The notes: generated by a model not told the origin, from the sequence alone. Positions 48,501 to 64,000 are shown, counted from the stretch's first letter. The stretch is DNA of 64,000 nucleotides from Zonotrichia leucophrys gambelii (GCF_028769735.1 NC_088188.1:806001-870000); one strand, 5' to 3'. Translations and numbers: made by a program.

Positions 48501-48585
48501 TGCCGGCAGGGCTGACCCGCATCCATCCCGCATGGCAGGCGCGGGCTGCGCGGCAGGGAAGTACTGCGGGAGGAAGCGGAAGTAA
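21515..48585 (+). CDS. ELN: tropoelastin, 45 coding exons (gene span)
   Basis: Encodes tropoelastin, the secreted monomer that lysyl oxidase cross-links into elastic fibres. The first exon encodes a signal peptide (about 26 residues, LLLLLSIL-like core). The rest alternates hydrophobic exons rich in VPGVG, GVGGVPG and GLG with two kinds of cross-linking exons: lysine-proline type (exons 4, 8, 10, 12, 37, 40, 44) and lysine-alanine type (6, 15, 17, the six tandem copies, 31, 33, 35). The last exon gives two cysteines and GRKRK. Internal exons begin by completing a glycine or valine codon (phase 1), the family rule. Summed exons give about 1,019 codons; I recall chicken and human at about 750. 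The excess comes from tandem duplication of one exon pair. Exon 18 is 119 bases, so the literal reading frame shifts there. Exon borders are inferred from splice sites and frame, not transcripts. Confidence 0.97.
22376..22735. repeat. minisatellite in ELN intron 1, about 49-bp period
   Basis: Units of 'cagcccggccagcgcagggc', 'tctccctgtgtccctgccg', 'tgtgacacag' repeated about seven to eight times with partial units between. The reverse-strand frames with repeated CHTAGTQ are its translation. Confidence 0.93.
24340..24368. repeat. poly(C) run of 29
   Basis: Uninterrupted C29 in intron 1, with potential for G-quadruplex on the complementary strand. The exact length may be an assembly estimate. 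Confidence 0.9.
27655..27708 (+). CDS. ELN: ELN exon 2: hydrophobic N-terminal segment
   Basis: 54 bases between cag and gtaagg, encoding [19 protein letters not shown]. Very close to the start of mature tropoelastin as known in mammals. Confidence 0.95.
28124..28150 (+). CDS. ELN: ELN exon 3
   Basis: 27 bases between gcag and gtgagt, encoding [10 protein letters not shown]; phase 1 on both sides. Confidence 0.9.
28311..28343 (+). CDS. ELN: ELN exon 4: KP cross-linking
   Basis: 33 bases, cctag/gtaagaa borders, encoding [12 protein letters not shown], a lysine-proline cross-link site. Confidence 0.93.
28838..29110 (-). mobile_element. CR1 fragment in ELN intron 4
   Basis: Reverse-oriented CR1 tail: begins 'aatcatggaatcatagaatg', 'gcctgagttggaagggacct' and continues through 'gggcaccctgtgccagggc'. 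Antisense to ELN. Confidence 0.93.
29295..29375. promoter_or_regulatory. AT-rich island in ELN intron 4
   Basis: 'gcccttta', 'tttcggcataattaaaacc' and 'ctcagatttcagctcg' form a unique segment in GC-rich intron. Candidate intronic regulatory element by composition only. Confidence 0.25.
29734..29796 (+). CDS. ELN: ELN exon 5: hydrophobic
   Basis: 63 bases, cctag/gtgagc borders, [15 protein letters not shown] followed by PLGLQPG. Confidence 0.94.
30335..30424 (+). CDS. ELN: ELN exon 6: KA cross-linking
   Basis: 90 bases. [15 protein letters not shown] precedes [12 protein letters not shown], a lysine-alanine cross-link helix. Confidence 0.95.
30766..30825 (+). CDS. ELN: ELN exon 7: hydrophobic
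   Basis: 60 bases, encoding [20 protein letters not shown]; acceptor cccag, donor gtagga. Confidence 0.92.
30929..30994 (+). CDS. ELN: ELN exon 8: KP cross-linking
   Basis: 66 bases, [13 protein letters not shown] then [10 protein letters not shown]. Confidence 0.94.
31077..31124 (+). CDS. ELN: ELN exon 9: hydrophobic
   Basis: 48 bases, encoding [17 protein letters not shown]. Confidence 0.93.
31430..31570. other. AT-rich unique segment in ELN intron 9
   Basis: Contains 'aaagtaatttgggggagg', 'gtgaaaacaagatgtttcg' and 'cttgagttataatgaaag'. Not repetitive; a possible intronic regulatory element. Confidence 0.25.
32000..32071 (+). CDS. ELN: ELN exon 10: KP cross-linking
   Basis: 72 bases, [15 protein letters not shown] then [10 protein letters not shown]. 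Confidence 0.95.
32270..32296 (+). CDS. ELN: ELN exon 11
   Basis: 27 bases, encoding [10 protein letters not shown]; acceptor ttttag, donor gtgagt. Confidence 0.9.
32504..32575 (+). CDS. ELN: ELN exon 12: KAPK cross-linking
   Basis: 72 bases, [14 protein letters not shown] then [11 protein letters not shown], which I recall as nearly invariant in vertebrate elastins. Confidence 0.97.
32576..35156 (+). other. ELN: ELN intron 12 (2.6 kb)
   Basis: No exon is recognised inside; exons 12 and 13 are adjacent in mammals too. 33370-33460 is a short 'cagcacatcccagcccagct' repeat. 34680-34795 includes 'ccaattaaagcctttcc', a possible conserved stretch. Confidence 0.75.
35157..35183 (+). CDS. ELN: ELN exon 13: YGLPYTNG
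   Basis: 27 bases, encoding [10 protein letters not shown], similar to the mammalian tyrosine-containing exon but without the KLPYG extension. Confidence 0.94.
35570..35635 (+). CDS. ELN: ELN exon 14
   Basis: 66 bases, [10 protein letters not shown] then [13 protein letters not shown]; the [10 protein letters not shown] end matches the mammalian sequence I recall. Confidence 0.95.
35751..35825. repeat. direct duplication in ELN intron 14
   Basis: Two copies of 'cagccgggccgggagcagca' plus 'cctcc' spaced 30 bases apart. Small recent tandem duplication. Confidence 0.85.
35935..35979 (+). CDS. ELN: ELN exon 15: KA cross-linking
   Basis: 45 bases, encoding [16 protein letters not shown]. Confidence 0.96.
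36127..36207 (+). CDS. ELN: ELN exon 16: hydrophobic
   Basis: 81 bases, beginning [19 protein letters not shown] and ending [10 protein letters not shown]. Confidence 0.95.
36298..36357 (+). CDS. ELN: ELN exon 17: KA cross-linking
   Basis: 60 bases, VGGP, seven alanines, [10 protein letters not shown]. The GCG/GCA-rich alanine run is CpG-rich. Confidence 0.95.
37041..37159 (+). CDS. ELN: ELN exon 18 (A1), length not divisible by 3
   Basis: Hydrophobic exon, first copy. It starts [17 protein letters not shown], shorter than the other copies, then reads [14 protein letters not shown]. With the same ag/gtgact borders as its sisters it is 119 bases and ends in phase 0 instead of phase 1. The C run at 37147-37149 is CCC where most sisters have CCCC; one missing base there would account for the shift. 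Either a real frame-breaking allele, a normally skipped exon, or a homopolymer sequencing error. Confidence 0.8.
37243..37284 (+). CDS. ELN: ELN exon 19 (B1): KA cross-linking
   Basis: 42 bases, encoding [15 protein letters not shown] when entered in phase 1; donor gtatgt. Confidence 0.92.
37860..37997 (+). CDS. ELN: ELN exon 20 (A2): hydrophobic
   Basis: 138 bases, 46 codons: [18 protein letters not shown], then [29 protein letters not shown]. Same protein as A3-A6. Confidence 0.95.
38081..38122 (+). CDS. ELN: ELN exon 21 (B2): KA cross-linking
   Basis: 42 bases, [15 protein letters not shown]; tyrosine codon TAT where the others have TAC. Confidence 0.95.
39369..39506 (+). CDS. ELN: ELN exon 22 (A3): hydrophobic
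   Basis: 138 bases; differs from A2 only at synonymous positions (CCC/CCT and GGT/GGA). Confidence 0.95.
39590..39631 (+). CDS. ELN: ELN exon 23 (B3): KA cross-linking
   Basis: 42 bases, [18 protein letters not shown] for the first glycine. Confidence 0.95.
40894..41031 (+). CDS. ELN: ELN exon 24 (A4): hydrophobic
   Basis: 138 bases, identical protein to A2; acceptor ccccgcag, donor gtgact. Confidence 0.95.
41115..41156 (+). CDS. ELN: ELN exon 25 (B4): KA cross-linking
   Basis: 42 bases, [15 protein letters not shown]. Confidence 0.95.
42261..42398 (+). CDS. ELN: ELN exon 26 (A5): hydrophobic
   Basis: 138 bases, identical protein to A2; two proline codons are CCT instead of CCC. Confidence 0.95.
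42482..42523 (+). CDS. ELN: ELN exon 27 (B5): KA cross-linking
   Basis: 42 bases, [15 protein letters not shown]. Confidence 0.95.
43626..43763 (+). CDS. ELN: ELN exon 28 (A6): hydrophobic
   Basis: 138 bases, identical at protein level to A2-A5. Confidence 0.95.
43847..43888 (+). CDS. ELN: ELN exon 29 (B6): KA cross-linking
   Basis: 42 bases, [18 protein letters not shown] first glycine as in B3. The intron after it is short (242 bases) and leaves the tandem array. Confidence 0.95.
44131..44256 (+). CDS. ELN: ELN exon 30: VPGVPG run
   Basis: 126 bases, GAGVPGIAG followed by a run of VPG tripeptides and ending GAVPGVGG. The codon pattern gtt-cct-ggt repeats, so it probably expanded by slippage. 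Confidence 0.95.
44338..44394 (+). CDS. ELN: ELN exon 31: KA cross-linking
   Basis: 57 bases, encoding [20 protein letters not shown]. Confidence 0.95.
44556..44690 (+). CDS. ELN: ELN exon 32: PGVGV repeats
   Basis: 135 bases, [19 protein letters not shown], then further [10 protein letters not shown] pentapeptides ending [10 protein letters not shown]. This polypentapeptide type drives coacervation in known elastins. Confidence 0.96.
44775..44822 (+). CDS. ELN: ELN exon 33: KA cross-linking
   Basis: 48 bases, [17 protein letters not shown], with three lysines. Confidence 0.96.
45035..45475. repeat. (CATC)n-type low-complexity repeat in ELN intron 33
   Basis: Degenerate 'catccatcc', 'catctgtcc', 'catcccacc' words for about 440 bases. 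Simple repeat, likely variable. Confidence 0.9.
45528..45650 (+). CDS. ELN: ELN exon 34: GLAPGVG repeats
   Basis: 123 bases. [17 protein letters not shown] continues through further GLAPGVG and GLVPGVG units to GGVPG. Confidence 0.95.
45836..45889 (+). CDS. ELN: ELN exon 35: KA cross-linking
   Basis: 54 bases, encoding [19 protein letters not shown]. Confidence 0.96.
46030..46164 (+). CDS. ELN: ELN exon 36: hydrophobic
   Basis: 135 bases, [19 protein letters not shown] onward to [14 protein letters not shown]; donor gtacgt. Confidence 0.95.
46341..46388 (+). CDS. ELN: ELN exon 37: KP cross-linking
   Basis: 48 bases, [17 protein letters not shown]. Confidence 0.95.
46769..46810 (+). CDS. 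ELN: ELN exon 38: hydrophobic
   Basis: 42 bases, [15 protein letters not shown]. Confidence 0.94.
47028..47066 (+). CDS. ELN: ELN exon 39: hydrophobic
   Basis: 39 bases, [14 protein letters not shown]; acceptor tgtag. Confidence 0.93.
47503..47529 (+). CDS. ELN: ELN exon 40: KP cross-linking
   Basis: 27 bases, [10 protein letters not shown]; very like exon 4. Confidence 0.93.
47640..47666 (+). CDS. ELN: ELN exon 41
   Basis: 27 bases, [10 protein letters not shown]. Confidence 0.9.
47941..47982 (+). CDS. ELN: ELN exon 42
   Basis: 42 bases, [15 protein letters not shown], comparable to the GFGLSPIFPG segment near the C-terminus of mammalian elastin. Confidence 0.94.
48171..48197 (+). CDS. 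ELN: ELN exon 43
   Basis: 27 bases, [10 protein letters not shown]. Confidence 0.9.
48298..48348 (+). CDS. ELN: ELN exon 44: KP cross-linking
   Basis: 51 bases, encoding [18 protein letters not shown]. Confidence 0.93.
48539..48585 (+). CDS. ELN: ELN exon 45: C-terminal Cys and GRKRK tail
   Basis: 47 bases to the stop [18 protein letters not shown]. The two cysteines form the only disulphide of tropoelastin and the basic tail mediates matrix and cell binding. Five residues separate the cysteines here; I recall four in human. Confidence 0.97.
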
Positions 48586-48759
48586 CGCTCCATCACCGAT
48601 CACCTCATGAACTTTGGTGCTACTGCATGGTCCAGAATGTAAATCCGAAGCAAAGCTGAGACACCCTCTCCTCCAGCCCCGGAGCCCCCCGTCCATCCCG
48701 GGGCCGTTCCCCGGCAGCGCCCGGCCCCCCCCGGCCCTCGGTCCCGGCAGGGAGCGCGG

Positions 48760-48765
48760 AATAAA
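48760..48765 (+). terminator. ELN: ELN proximal poly(A) signal AATAAA
   Basis: Canonical hexamer 175 bases after the stop codon, followed by GT-rich 'ttggtgctatcgctctctg'. Confidence 0.7.
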
Positions 48766-49085
48766 CTGCGGGGAGCAGCCGTCCCCCTTGGTGCTATCGC
48801 TCTCTGCGGGATTTGGGGGCCCCAGAGCTGACCCCCGGGGGGGCACAGGATGAGGGGCACCCCACATTGGAGGAAGGGAGGGAGGGAGGGAGGGAGGGAA
48901 GGGGATGGCGGCGGCGGGGGCCGTGCGGGGAGGGACGGCCCCGTCAGCCTGGCCCCCACCCCGGTCCCCGCGCTGCCCCCGGTTTGGGGGGGCCGCGGGC
49001 AGGAGGGGCTCAGTCCCTTCATGTTGCTCACTTTGCTATAACTGGGTGGGACGCCCTATACAGAGGGACTCGCTTCTGACAGACT

Positions 49086-49091
49086 AATAAA
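49086..49091 (+). terminator. ELN: ELN distal poly(A) signal AATAAA
   Basis: Canonical hexamer 500 bases after the stop codon in unique sequence, followed by 'gtttttaaagg' and 'cctgtgtccc'. Probably the main end because the sequence before it looks like unique 3' UTR. Confidence 0.75.
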
Positions 49092-49319
49092 GGACAAGTT
49101 TTTAAAGGATTCTGGCTCCAGCCTGTGTCCCACGTCCGTGACCCGTCCCCGTGGCGGTGGCAATGATGCAGGGGCTCACCCCAGCCCATGGCACTGCACA
49201 AGCCTGGAAAGGTGCTGGGTCCTTGCTACAGGGCTGTTGCTTGTCCCACTGCATGGTAACAGCGCTGGGACACACGGGAGGGGCGGGGGGACAGCTTTGG
49301 CCCGAGGGGTCGCCTCTGC

Positions 49320-49945
49320 CTCTTCCCACAGTGACAGCCCAGGGTCCCAGGGGCGGTCTGTGCCCTGGCCTGAGGTGTTGGGGACACCTCTGCCGTGTCC
49401 TAGTGTGCCAGCCTCGGAACCCATGAAAAGGTCTTTGCTCTGACTCACAGTGGGGGCCTGGGGGTGCAAGAAAATTTCTTGTGTCTCGGTGACAGCTTGA
49501 GGACCAAGGAGGCTGTGCCTGCTCTTGGTGACAGCCCAGGAGTGACATCCATGTGACATCCATGTGCCATCCCATGATAACACTGCAGGGAATGAAGGGG
49601 ACATCCATAACCTATCCCACAGTTAAAAGCCCGGGACCAAGGATGAGGTCTATGCCCCTTGCCATGATGGTGGCCCGGGGATGCAGGGAGATGTCCATGC
49701 TCTGTCCCGCGGTGACAGCGCGGGAAATGAGAGAGACACCCATGTGATGCCCCACAGACATCTGGTGACATCCCACAGCAAATGGGAACGCCTGTGCCCT
49801 GACCACAGCGACGGCCCGGGGCACGAGGGGACACCCGTGATGGCCAGTAGTGGCTGCGGCAACACCCGTGCCCCGCACATGGGGCTGGCCTGGCGTAGCT
49901 GGGGACACCGCGGGGTGTGGGGACACCCGTGATGGCCAGGGGAGG
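49320..49945. repeat. degenerate minisatellite upstream of LIMK1, about 45-bp period
   Basis: Successive diverged units follow 'acatccatgtgccatcccat', 'gataacactgcagggaatga', 'aggggac', with variants such as 'gtgacagcgcgggaaatgag'. It fills most of the gap between the ELN end and the LIMK1 CpG-rich start. Confidence 0.8.
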
Positions 49946-50297
49946 GCGAGAGGACGTCGCCATCGCTCCGTGACCCGCGCATCCCCCCGGGCCCGATGGC
50001 GCAGCCCGAGCCTCCCCCCAGCCCCGACCATTCATCGCCAGTCCCTGCCGACCACGCCCACCGGCCACACCCACGCTGGCCCCGCCCCGCCCCCGCCCCG
50101 TGCTCCCGCGGCCCCGCCCCTCCCGAGCCGCGCAGGCGCGGTGACGGCGCCGCGGTGCCGCCCGGAGCCGGAGCCGCAGCGGCAGCGGCAGGGCCGGGGG
50201 GGCCCGACCGGGGCTGCGCCCGCGCGGGGACCGCCACAGGCCCGGCCACCGCCTCCGCCACAGCCCCGGCGCGGCGCGGCGCCGGCTGCGCGCCTGC
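49946..50297 (+). promoter_or_regulatory. LIMK1: LIMK1 CpG-rich promoter and 5' UTR
   Basis: Very GC- and CpG-rich, with Sp1-type 'ccccgcccc' (50085-50100) and 'gccccgcccctcc' (50111-50123), and no TATA box; typical of a housekeeping promoter. The start site lies somewhere in the last 200 bases. Confidence 0.75.
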
Positions 50298-58592
<8,295 letters not shown>

Positions 58593-59440
58593 AGCCCCCG
58601 CCCGCGCCCCTCTGCAGCCATGGGAGAAGGAGCTGCGCTCGCCACCAGCCGTTCCTGGGGCTGCCTCCCCCCGGGGCTGGATCCCCGGGCCCCTGGATGG
58701 CCCCCGCCCCGCTGCCCACCCCGGGGAGCTGGCTCTCCCCGGGGCCGCATGGCCCTGGGCACCCCCACGCCGTAGCTCTGAGCGCCAGGACCAGCCCGGC
58801 TGGCCGCACCGCGGGGACCGTCCCCGTGTCCCCACCCTGGCTCACCTCCCCTTTGCACAGCGGGGCTGCCCCGGACGGAGCCGCGGCCCTGCGGCGGTGC
58901 CTTGGCTTTCCGTGAACTTGCACTTGGACACAGGAGGGACCCCGCGGCCCCCCAGGGCACCCTCGTAGCAACGCCCTCGGCCGGCCCTGAGGCTGCTCCC
59001 GCCGCACCCCCGGCCGGGCGAGGGGACGCCCCCGTGGCGTGGGGACAGGCACGTAGCGGTCCCTGCCGCCCCCGCGCCTCTGCTGCCCGTGCTGAGCCCT
59101 GACCACGCAGCCCTGGGGTCGTGGGGCTGCGGCTCATCTCGGTCCCCCTGCCCCGGAGGGCCCGGGGGGTTGCGCCACGCGGTGCTTTTCATGCTCTTTA
59201 TTCAGGTTCATTTTTCTGTAAGATATTTAAAGAGAAGAGTTTGTATTATTTTTTCATACAACGTAGCGTTTGCCATTTGTCACTGCCTCGGTTCTGCTTT
59301 CCCGAAGGGATCAAACTGTGAAGCCTCTCCGTGCACTTTTGCCCGGGAAGTCCAAGGTGACGTCCTCTGCGGAGGCGGGAAGGGAGCTCAAACTGTGATG
59401 TACCCCGAGCCGTGAGTCAATAAATCCTTCCCCGCTCGCT
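58593..59440 (+). other. LIMK1: LIMK1 3' UTR
   Basis: GC-rich for about 550 bases, then an AT-rich end (59185-59260) before the poly(A) signal. No open frame of interest. Confidence 0.8.
59419..59424 (+). terminator. LIMK1: LIMK1 poly(A) signal AATAAA
   Basis: Canonical hexamer in 'gagtcaataaatcc', followed by a GT-containing 'cctgttggcaatcg' segment. Confidence 0.85.
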
Positions 59441-61224
59441 GCCCGGCCTGTTGGCAATCGCTCGCCTCCCCCGGGGGGCTGGGAGCTCCTGTGCAAACTG
59501 AGGCAGGAGGGGACGGTCCCCGTGCCCAGGGTGGGGCTGTGGCACTGGCTGTGGTGGCACCCACCAGCTCGCTCACCCCCATGGGGGCAGTACTGTTGTC
59601 CCCCTTTGTGCTGTCCCCAGCCCATTGTGGGTATCCCCAGCCCTGGGACTGGTGCCATCCCTGCTTATGTCACCAGGGCCCCCAAGTGCTGTGTCCCCTC
59701 CCACTGTCATGCCAGGGTGGTGACAGGCAGGTGACAGAGCTGTGTGACCAATGGTGCCGTGGAGCTGATTTGCCTTTGGTGTAAAACCAGCACCAGGGAA
59801 CAGTGAGGTGGCTCATGCTGGGGTAGCCCATGGCCCTCCCGTGCTGTCCCTCTGTTCTCAACACCTCTCTGAACCAAACTAAGGTCCCCAAGGTGGGGGG
59901 GCTCCATCCCTGGGGGAGGGCGAGCTTTGGAAGCTGGAGAAGACCTGGAACCCAAAGAGATGAGGGGGGAGTGATAGGGAAGGGATGGGACTGGGGGGAT
60001 GTCCCCAAGGGTGTCCCCAGTGATGCTGCAGCTGGGGAAGGAGCCTGAAAGGGTCCTAGGATCCAGGCTGGAACCCCCACCAGGGAACCTCATGGTTTAT
60101 TGCTCTGGAGGGACATGGGCGGATGTAGTGACAGTGGCACGGTCCCCCCTCCTGGAGTGGCTCCTGACTGCCCCAGTACCCCAGTGAGGGACAGGGACTA
60201 ACACCCTGCCTGGTGTCACAGGCTGTTACATTGCCCCTGGTGACACCATGCTGCCCCTGGTGACACCCCACTGTGTTGATTCTTTGCTCTGGGAGCAGGA
60301 CACTGTCACTCCCTGGGAGCGCTGGGGTGAGGGAGCCACTGGGGCCACCACACCTCGGGAACACCACTGTCCCCAGTCCCCTGCTGCCACAGGAGAGCAG
60401 CACCCCAGGAGACCCGCAGCTCTGCAGTAGGAACCCCCAAACCCATGGGATCCCCCCAGCCCCTCACCCAGCTGGGTGCCCGGATACCTGGGGGTGTCAG
60501 GGACACCACACCCACTGCGACACTTGCTGGTGGCCCTTGGAGCAAGAGCCAGCAGCTGGCCACAAAACCAAGTGGCCACTGAGTCACCCCCGTGACCAGC
60601 AACTCATCCCAGACCAAGCCACCAGCTGGGACACCCCCTCACCAGGCAGGGAGGTGGCTCTGGCACAGCCACAGTGGCCCCATGCTGTCACTGTCACCTG
60701 AAAGTTTCCTCCAGGGCTGTGCAGCATCCTGTGCCCAAATCCAGCCCCTGTCCAGCCTGACCCAGTGCCCGTGGGAGAGGCTCATTCCATCACCAGCACC
60801 TGGCTGTCCCTCCAGCCATCCCTTCCCAGGAGGTACAAGGCCACCCAGACCATGTCACAGGCCACCAAGAGCTGCCACTGCACCCACTGTCTCCTCCCAG
60901 CTCCTGCTGTGTGCCCCCAGGGATGTCTCTGGTAGGGTCCTGCCCCAGTCTGGAATGGTGGCACGTGGGGAGCCAGGTGTCCCCACCAAGGGGGTGGCCA
61001 AAGGCACCAGTGGCTCTGGCAGGGACACAGCTGAGAGCTCCAGCCATGAACCATTGGCCGTGGGTTGGTCACCTTCCTGGTGGGGAAGTCTGGGACTCCA
61101 GGGGAGAGGAGCAAGGGCAGGTTCTCCAGGAATCCTGGCAAGGTGGGCACTGGTGCTGCAAGGACCCTCCTGAGGGACAGCTTGTGACAGAGGTAACTGG
61201 CAGAGGGTCCTCATGAGGCTTGAG
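59441..61224. other. intergenic DNA downstream of LIMK1
   Basis: GC-rich, with many 'tgtcccc' and 'gtgacac' words, and no recognisable gene or repeat family. In human the next gene is EIF4H, but none of its coding sequence is seen here. Confidence 0.55.
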
Positions 61225-61560
61225 ATGTGCGAGGAGGAGAGGTGCTGGGGACCAGTCAGGACAGGGCTGTGTGGAGCTGGAAAAGGATTCCTGGGATCCC
61301 ACCCAGCTGTACAGGGATGTGTGGAGATGGAAAGGGATTCCTGGGATCCCACCAAGGCACCCAGCTGCACAGGGATGTGTGGAGCTGGAAAAGGATTCCT
61401 GGGATCCCAGCAAGCACCCAGCTGCACAGGGCTGTGTGGAGCTGGAAAAGGATCCAGGGATCCCAGCAAGCCCCCAGCTGTACAGGGATGTGTGGAGCTG
61501 GAAAAGGATCCAGGGATCCCAGCAAGGCACCCAGCTGCACAGGGATGTGTGGAGATGGAG
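61225..61560. repeat. minisatellite, about 58-bp period
   Basis: Five to six units of 'cagggatgtgtggagctgga', 'aaaggattcctgggatccca', 'gcaagcacccagctgca'. Units 1-4 are over nine-tenths alike by eye, so it is young. Confidence 0.93.
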
Positions 61561-63689
61561 GAGGGTCACAGGGGTCTGGCTGGGGTGTCCAGCCCCATGG
61601 GGACATGGGGTCTCACCCCCACTCCTGGCCACAGCAAGACTCACCCTCACATGAGGAGTTTCCAGTGCTGAGCAGGCAGTGGCTCTGGGATCCTCTGGAG
61701 CCCTTTCCAGCTCAGCCAGAGGCTGGACTAGAGACATCCTGGGATCACTGCTGTCCTCCAGCCCTCTGATCTCCCATCCTGCACTGAATGTGGCTCTGCA
61801 GGGTGTGTGTCACAGCTGACCCTGTCCCCAGAGGTGGCACAGATCCCTCCCCTGGCTCAGGATCGGGGGCTCTGTGTGGCTCTGGAGCAGCCTGAGCCCT
61901 CCCTCCATAATTTGGTGTCACTGTCACACCTCCCGTCTGCAGCCTGGGCTGGGATAGGAGCCACCTCCTTGGGTCACACATGTCACCAGCACCTGGTGGC
62001 TCCATGGGGAACATCCAGACACCCAAAACCCTGGTGGAGCTCTGAGGCCAATGGTGGGGGTCAGTACCTGTCTGTCTGCCTCAATTCCCCCGTAGCTGGA
62101 GCGGGCTGTGGGGTGTGGGGATGGGAAGAAGGGCTGTCACTGCAGCTCCTGTCCCCCCTCTGGTGTCCTCTGGTCCCTGACAGGTGAGGCTGGCCAAATC
62201 CAGGCAAGAAAATCCCATAGGAAGCAGTTCCCACCTCATTTATGTAAAGTCTACATAAACATGGCATTTATAAACACAGCCCTGGCAACACGGTTCTGCC
62301 ATCCTCTCTGCCAGCTGGGGGCACTGGGGCCCATCCCTGTGTCCTGTGGGGACACAGGCACCTGGGAGGGGACAGCTGCGGCTGCCTGAAAGCCTCAGCT
62401 GCTTCTGGGGGGAGAAATGGCTTCTCTCAATCCCACTGCATCCTCCCTCAGCTCCAGCACAGCCCCTGGCACTGGGGCTCCCGAGGGGAGGTGAGTGATG
62501 GGTGCTCCTGCATTGCCCAGTGCCACCAGGGCCCCAGGCAGGACCAGGGATGGGCACCATCCACTGATGAGTCCTTTGGGAGGGATTTGGGAGCTGGTGA
62601 CAGGTGATGAGCTATGGGAAGGTTCAGTCCAAGGAGGAAAGGGGGCTTTGTGTGGGACCATGTGGGCTCCTGGGTTTGGATGTCTGTGACACTTTCCCCC
62701 ACTGCTGTGACACCGTTGCTTAGAGCCCATCCCATGTCCAGATCCCTCCAAGGGGCTGGCACTGCCTGGACTTGGGGAATGTGGACCCTTAGAACCCCCT
62801 GCTCTGATCAGGAACTCCCTGCAGAGACAGCCCAAGGATGGGGAGACCCTGGGATGTGGGTTTGGGGAGATGTGGGACCCTGACATGTGCACCTAGGGAA
62901 CCCCTGTGCATGGGTTTGGGGAGCTGTGGGACCCTGACATGTGGGGTTTGGGTTTGGGGGACCCCAGATTGTAGGTTTGGGGGTAATTGGCTGCCATATT
63001 AGACTCAAGCACAGGGAGCAGCCCAGGCATGGGCTCAGACCAGGGAAAGAGGCCAAAAGGCAGGAGCTACACCCCAGGTTTCCAGGCTCCACTCTGAGCA
63101 CAGACCCCCCAGCCCACCTCATCCCTTTGCTGGGGCAGATCATGGGGAGCACTGTAGGGTGCCTGACGTGGCTTATCCTTTCCACAGTGTGAAAAATTAG
63201 TTTATTCCCTGCTTGGAGTCTGGCTGCTTTGGAGAGGGGAGAGCAGAACTTCTGCCTGTGCTTGGTGGCTTTGGGGACGGATCCTTGGGGCTTTGTCCCG
63301 TGGCATGTGTCACTGCAGTGAGGTGCTCCCTGCACATGGCATTCCTGGGCCCAGCCAGGGAGTGCCTCCAGACAGGACCCATTGCAAGAGAAAGAGCTAA
63401 AAACAGAGATTGTCACAGCAGATGCAGGGGAACATCCGAACATGTGGCCTCTGGACCTGCCAGCAGACGAGGACATGGTGACCCCAGCCCCATCCCATGC
63501 CTGGCTGACACCCTGTGGTCTCTGTGACCCCCAATCTCCTCCCTGGCCCTCCTTTGAGCCCCACCCCGGGCAGGGGGAGCCCCGGGCACTGTGCCGGTGC
63601 CAGTGATGCCAGGGCAGGCAGGGGGAGCTGGCAGGGGCAGCCCCGGGCAGGCAGCGAGGAGGTTAAAGCTCCCCACGCCCGCCGGATGC
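61561..63689. other. intergenic DNA, no gene seen
   Basis: 62239-62259 holds an 8-base inverted repeat, TTTATGTA and TACATAAA with a 5-base spacer. 62855-62960 carries a duplicated 'gctgtgggaccctgacatgt' segment. Otherwise featureless. Confidence 0.5.
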
Positions 63690-63840
63690 AGCATCCTGGG
63701 CTGGGCTCTTTCCATCTTGTTTTGGTTTGGAGGAATAAAAGCTTTGGCAGCAGCAAAGCCGCTTCCCAAAATAACTCAGCCTCCCAGGGTAATTATAGAG
63801 CTCCGGGCCCCGGTAGCGAGCGGAGTCTTCCCAACCGGGC
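63690..63840. promoter_or_regulatory. AT-rich unique island near the window end
   Basis: 'ggaggaataaaagctttgg', 'cccaaaataactcagcc' and 'gggtaattatagagctcc' stand out from GC-rich flanks. Possible regulatory element; composition evidence only. Confidence 0.3.
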
Positions 63841-64000
63841 CGGGCCCGAGGATCGCTGCTGCTGCCGGCCCGAGGGACCCCAGGGTGCCTCGGGGACCTT
63901 GGGGACCTCCCCAGCTGTGCCACCCTCCCTGGGCGTCCCCATCGCTCCCAGACAGGAGCGTGCAGCCCCTGTGTCCCTCCCGCTTCGCAGCTGATCCCTT

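Larger units (their letters stand above)
48586..49110 (+). other. ELN: ELN 3' UTR
   Basis: About 0.5 kb after the stop codon, GC-rich, with two poly(A) signals. A GGGA repeat lies at 48875-48900. No open frame of interest. Confidence 0.75.

Noticed and set aside
59441..64000. Possible EIF4H exon, expected next by synteny
   Set aside because: No EIF4H start or RRM sequence is visible; the gene probably begins beyond the window.

Overview
This is vertebrate nuclear DNA, almost certainly from a bird. It is GC-rich, its genes are split into short exons with GT-AG introns, and several truncated copies of the avian CR1 LINE are present along with one LTR-like block. I recognise two adjacent plus-strand protein genes: ELN (tropoelastin, 21515-48585) and LIMK1 (LIM domain kinase 1, 50298-58592). 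They are also neighbours, in the same order, in the human Williams-Beuren region (7q11.23), so the window is a conserved ELN-LIMK1 synteny block. The species cannot be named from the sequence.

Layout. Positions 1-21.3 kb are intergenic DNA upstream of ELN. I see no gene there, only CR1 fragments, an LTR-like block, minisatellites and a few AT-rich islands that could be regulatory. A TATA-poor, CT-rich ELN promoter precedes the signal-peptide exon at 21515. I traced ELN through 45 coding exons; every internal exon but one has a length divisible by three and phase-1 borders, the known elastin arrangement that lets exons be skipped or duplicated without breaking frame. ELN ends in the Cys-containing GRKRK tail at 48585 and has two poly(A) signals. 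About 1.2 kb later LIMK1 starts in a CpG-rich region. Its 16 coding exons encode LIM-LIM-PDZ-kinase (645 codons by my count). The last 4.6 kb is intergenic, with a minisatellite and no recognised gene.

The most striking feature is inside ELN. One pair of exons, a hydrophobic GVGGVPG-repeat exon and a KAAKY cross-linking exon, is present six times in tandem with its introns (37041-43888). Copies 2-6 encode an identical 60-residue module with only synonymous differences. This lengthens tropoelastin by about 300 residues to roughly 1,019. The first copy differs: its hydrophobic exon is 119 bases long and would break the reading frame if spliced as in the others.

In LIMK1 there is a GC-AG intron, a candidate alternative first exon in intron 2 that splices in frame to exon 3 and would remove most of the first LIM domain, and a pair of perfect cAMP-response-element palindromes in the same intron.

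Functionally the genes are independent. Elastin is the secreted, lysyl-oxidase-cross-linked polymer of arteries, lung and skin. LIMK1 is a cytoplasmic kinase that inactivates cofilin and so stabilises actin filaments.
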